Below are positions 63,120 through 64,000 of a DNA stretch of 64,000 bases, one piece after another. Within the stretch, counting starts at the first letter, position 1; each line of letters begins with the position of its first letter. The notes below the pieces were generated by a model, which was not told the DNA's origin, ran no database searches, and saw only the letters and a program-made list of their open reading frames with translations. Location of the stretch: positions 24,136,636 through 24,200,635 of the forward strand of contig NW_004624732.1 in the NCBI RefSeq assembly GCF_000247695.1, in the 5' to 3' direction. The DNA comes from Heterocephalus glaber. Lineage: Eukaryota; Chordata; Mammalia; Rodentia; Bathyergidae. The position numbers and the translations under genes were made by a program.

Positions 63120-63560
63120 ATGTGTGGGAGGCTGATGTCTCCCAAAGACTAATCCTTGTCCTAAACTCTAGAACCTGTGAATGACTATGTAGAAAAAAGG
63201 GACTTGGCAGATGTGAGCCAGATGAGCACCCTAAGATGAGCAGGTTATGGATTATCTGGGTGTGCTCTAAAGTGGTCAGGGGGACCTTGTAGGTGAGAGG
63301 CAGGGGGGCAAATGGCACCGAGAGGAAAGGTCCATGTGTCTTGGCGGTGTAGATGACGATGATGTGGGTATGAGGCTAGGAGTGCTGGGCACCACCAGGA
63401 GTTGGAAGAGGCGACAAATGGCTTCTCACCCCTGGACTCTCTGGGCAGTGTAACCCTAACACCTTGTCCAGTAACAATGATTTCAGACTTCTGACCTCCA
63501 AGACTGGAGCCCTGAGTTCATGATAACTTGTTCCTGCAGCTCTGGCAACCAAGGTGACAG
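63120..63560 (+). mobile_element. MLT1-type LTR
   Basis: GGGAGGCTGATGTCTCCCAA, GAACCTGTGAATGACTATGT, GGATTATCTGGGTGTGCTCT, ACCAGGAGTTGGAAGAGGCG and TTTCAGACTTCTGACCTCCA follow the order of an ancient MLT1-like LTR. No viral genes. Confidence 0.65.
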
Positions 63561-64000
63561 GCGATGCATATTGGTGCACAGTCAGCCTCAGGAGGTGGGA
63601 GGCATCATTGTCATAATTTCTGACTTCTTTCTTCTGTGACTGTAACTCCCAGAGAGCAGAGCTCCCATGTTACTTCCTGGAATAACCCAGGCCCGAGCGG
63701 GTGCTCCCTTCTGGCAGGCAGGCAGGAAAGGTCCCCCTTCCTCTCTGTGCTGGTTGCTTTTGGCAGCAGAGGGCCTCTGAGCCCTGCATTCCAATCTCCA
63801 TGCTCATAGGGCTCCCAAGCATGTCTTCCCCCCACCACCGGGATTACACGGTCCCTGCCTCCCCATAGCCAGAATCCACCCAGCACACAGCCCTGACACG
63901 CCAAGGCCTCTGCCCTGGAGACACTGGCTTGTGTGTGCCAGTCCTGCCTTTGGGCCATGATGCCTACCACCCACCAGGATCACAGCACCATGCGGTGGGT

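Larger units (their letters stand above)
55796..64000 (-). other. GLI2 intron 3, partial
   Basis: The remaining 8.2 kb is intronic. It contains three MIR-like fragments, a TG/CG tract, a GGAT array and an MLT1-like LTR. I searched both strands for exon 3 text of the GLI2 N-terminus and saw none. Confidence 0.75.

Noticed and set aside
55796..64000. Possible GLI2 exon 3 in the remaining upstream sequence
   Set aside because: No text resembling the expected N-terminal residues (such as the segment ending HGVHG) was found on the minus strand.

Overview
The window is nuclear DNA from a placental mammal. It carries the 3' two-thirds of one protein-coding gene, GLI2, on the minus strand, plus about 22 kb of gene-free DNA beyond its 3' end. 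The organism is most likely a non-murid rodent (beaver- or squirrel-like). The basis is several tRNA-derived ID-type SINEs, one composite SINE of an ID head joined to a B1-like body, and rodent-like MaLR LTRs. I see no Alu, B2 or ruminant/carnivore SINEs. This is an inference from repeats, not an identification.

Layout. Positions 1 to about 22,700 are intergenic and consist mostly of repeats. They hold L1 fragments in both orientations, MaLR and MLT1-type LTRs (one nested in another), a broken Tigger transposon, a short deletion derivative of the same Tigger family, and a rearranged mariner derivative. Positions about 22,730 to 24,582 are the probable GLI2 3' UTR. From 24,583 to 55,795 lie eleven GLI2 coding exons, read right to left, all with GT-AG borders and compatible phases. 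Assuming the usual 14-exon gene they are exons 14 down to 4. They join into an unbroken frame of 1,477 residues ending in TAA. The first roughly 85 residues (exons 1-3) lie outside the window, and 55,796 to 64,000 is intron 3.

The product is the zinc-finger transcription factor at the end of the Hedgehog pathway. Visible parts in order: N-terminal regulatory region (exons 4-8) with the SUFU-binding SYGH motif in exon 6; five C2H2 fingers (exons 9-12); a linker with a SUMO-type motif (exon 12); then the terminal exon with the cluster of PKA-type RRxS sites, the DSYDPIS degron region, a long Gln/Pro-rich activation region and a C-terminal FDAIM acidic activation motif.

Introns hold an L1 3' end (intron 10), a CA-rich minisatellite (intron 11), a fold-back mariner derivative (intron 9), a small hAT element with target-site duplication (intron 6), SINEs, ancient LTRs and MIRs, and two tetranucleotide arrays in opposite orientation that flank exons 4-8. 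No second gene, tRNA, rRNA or CRISPR array is supported.
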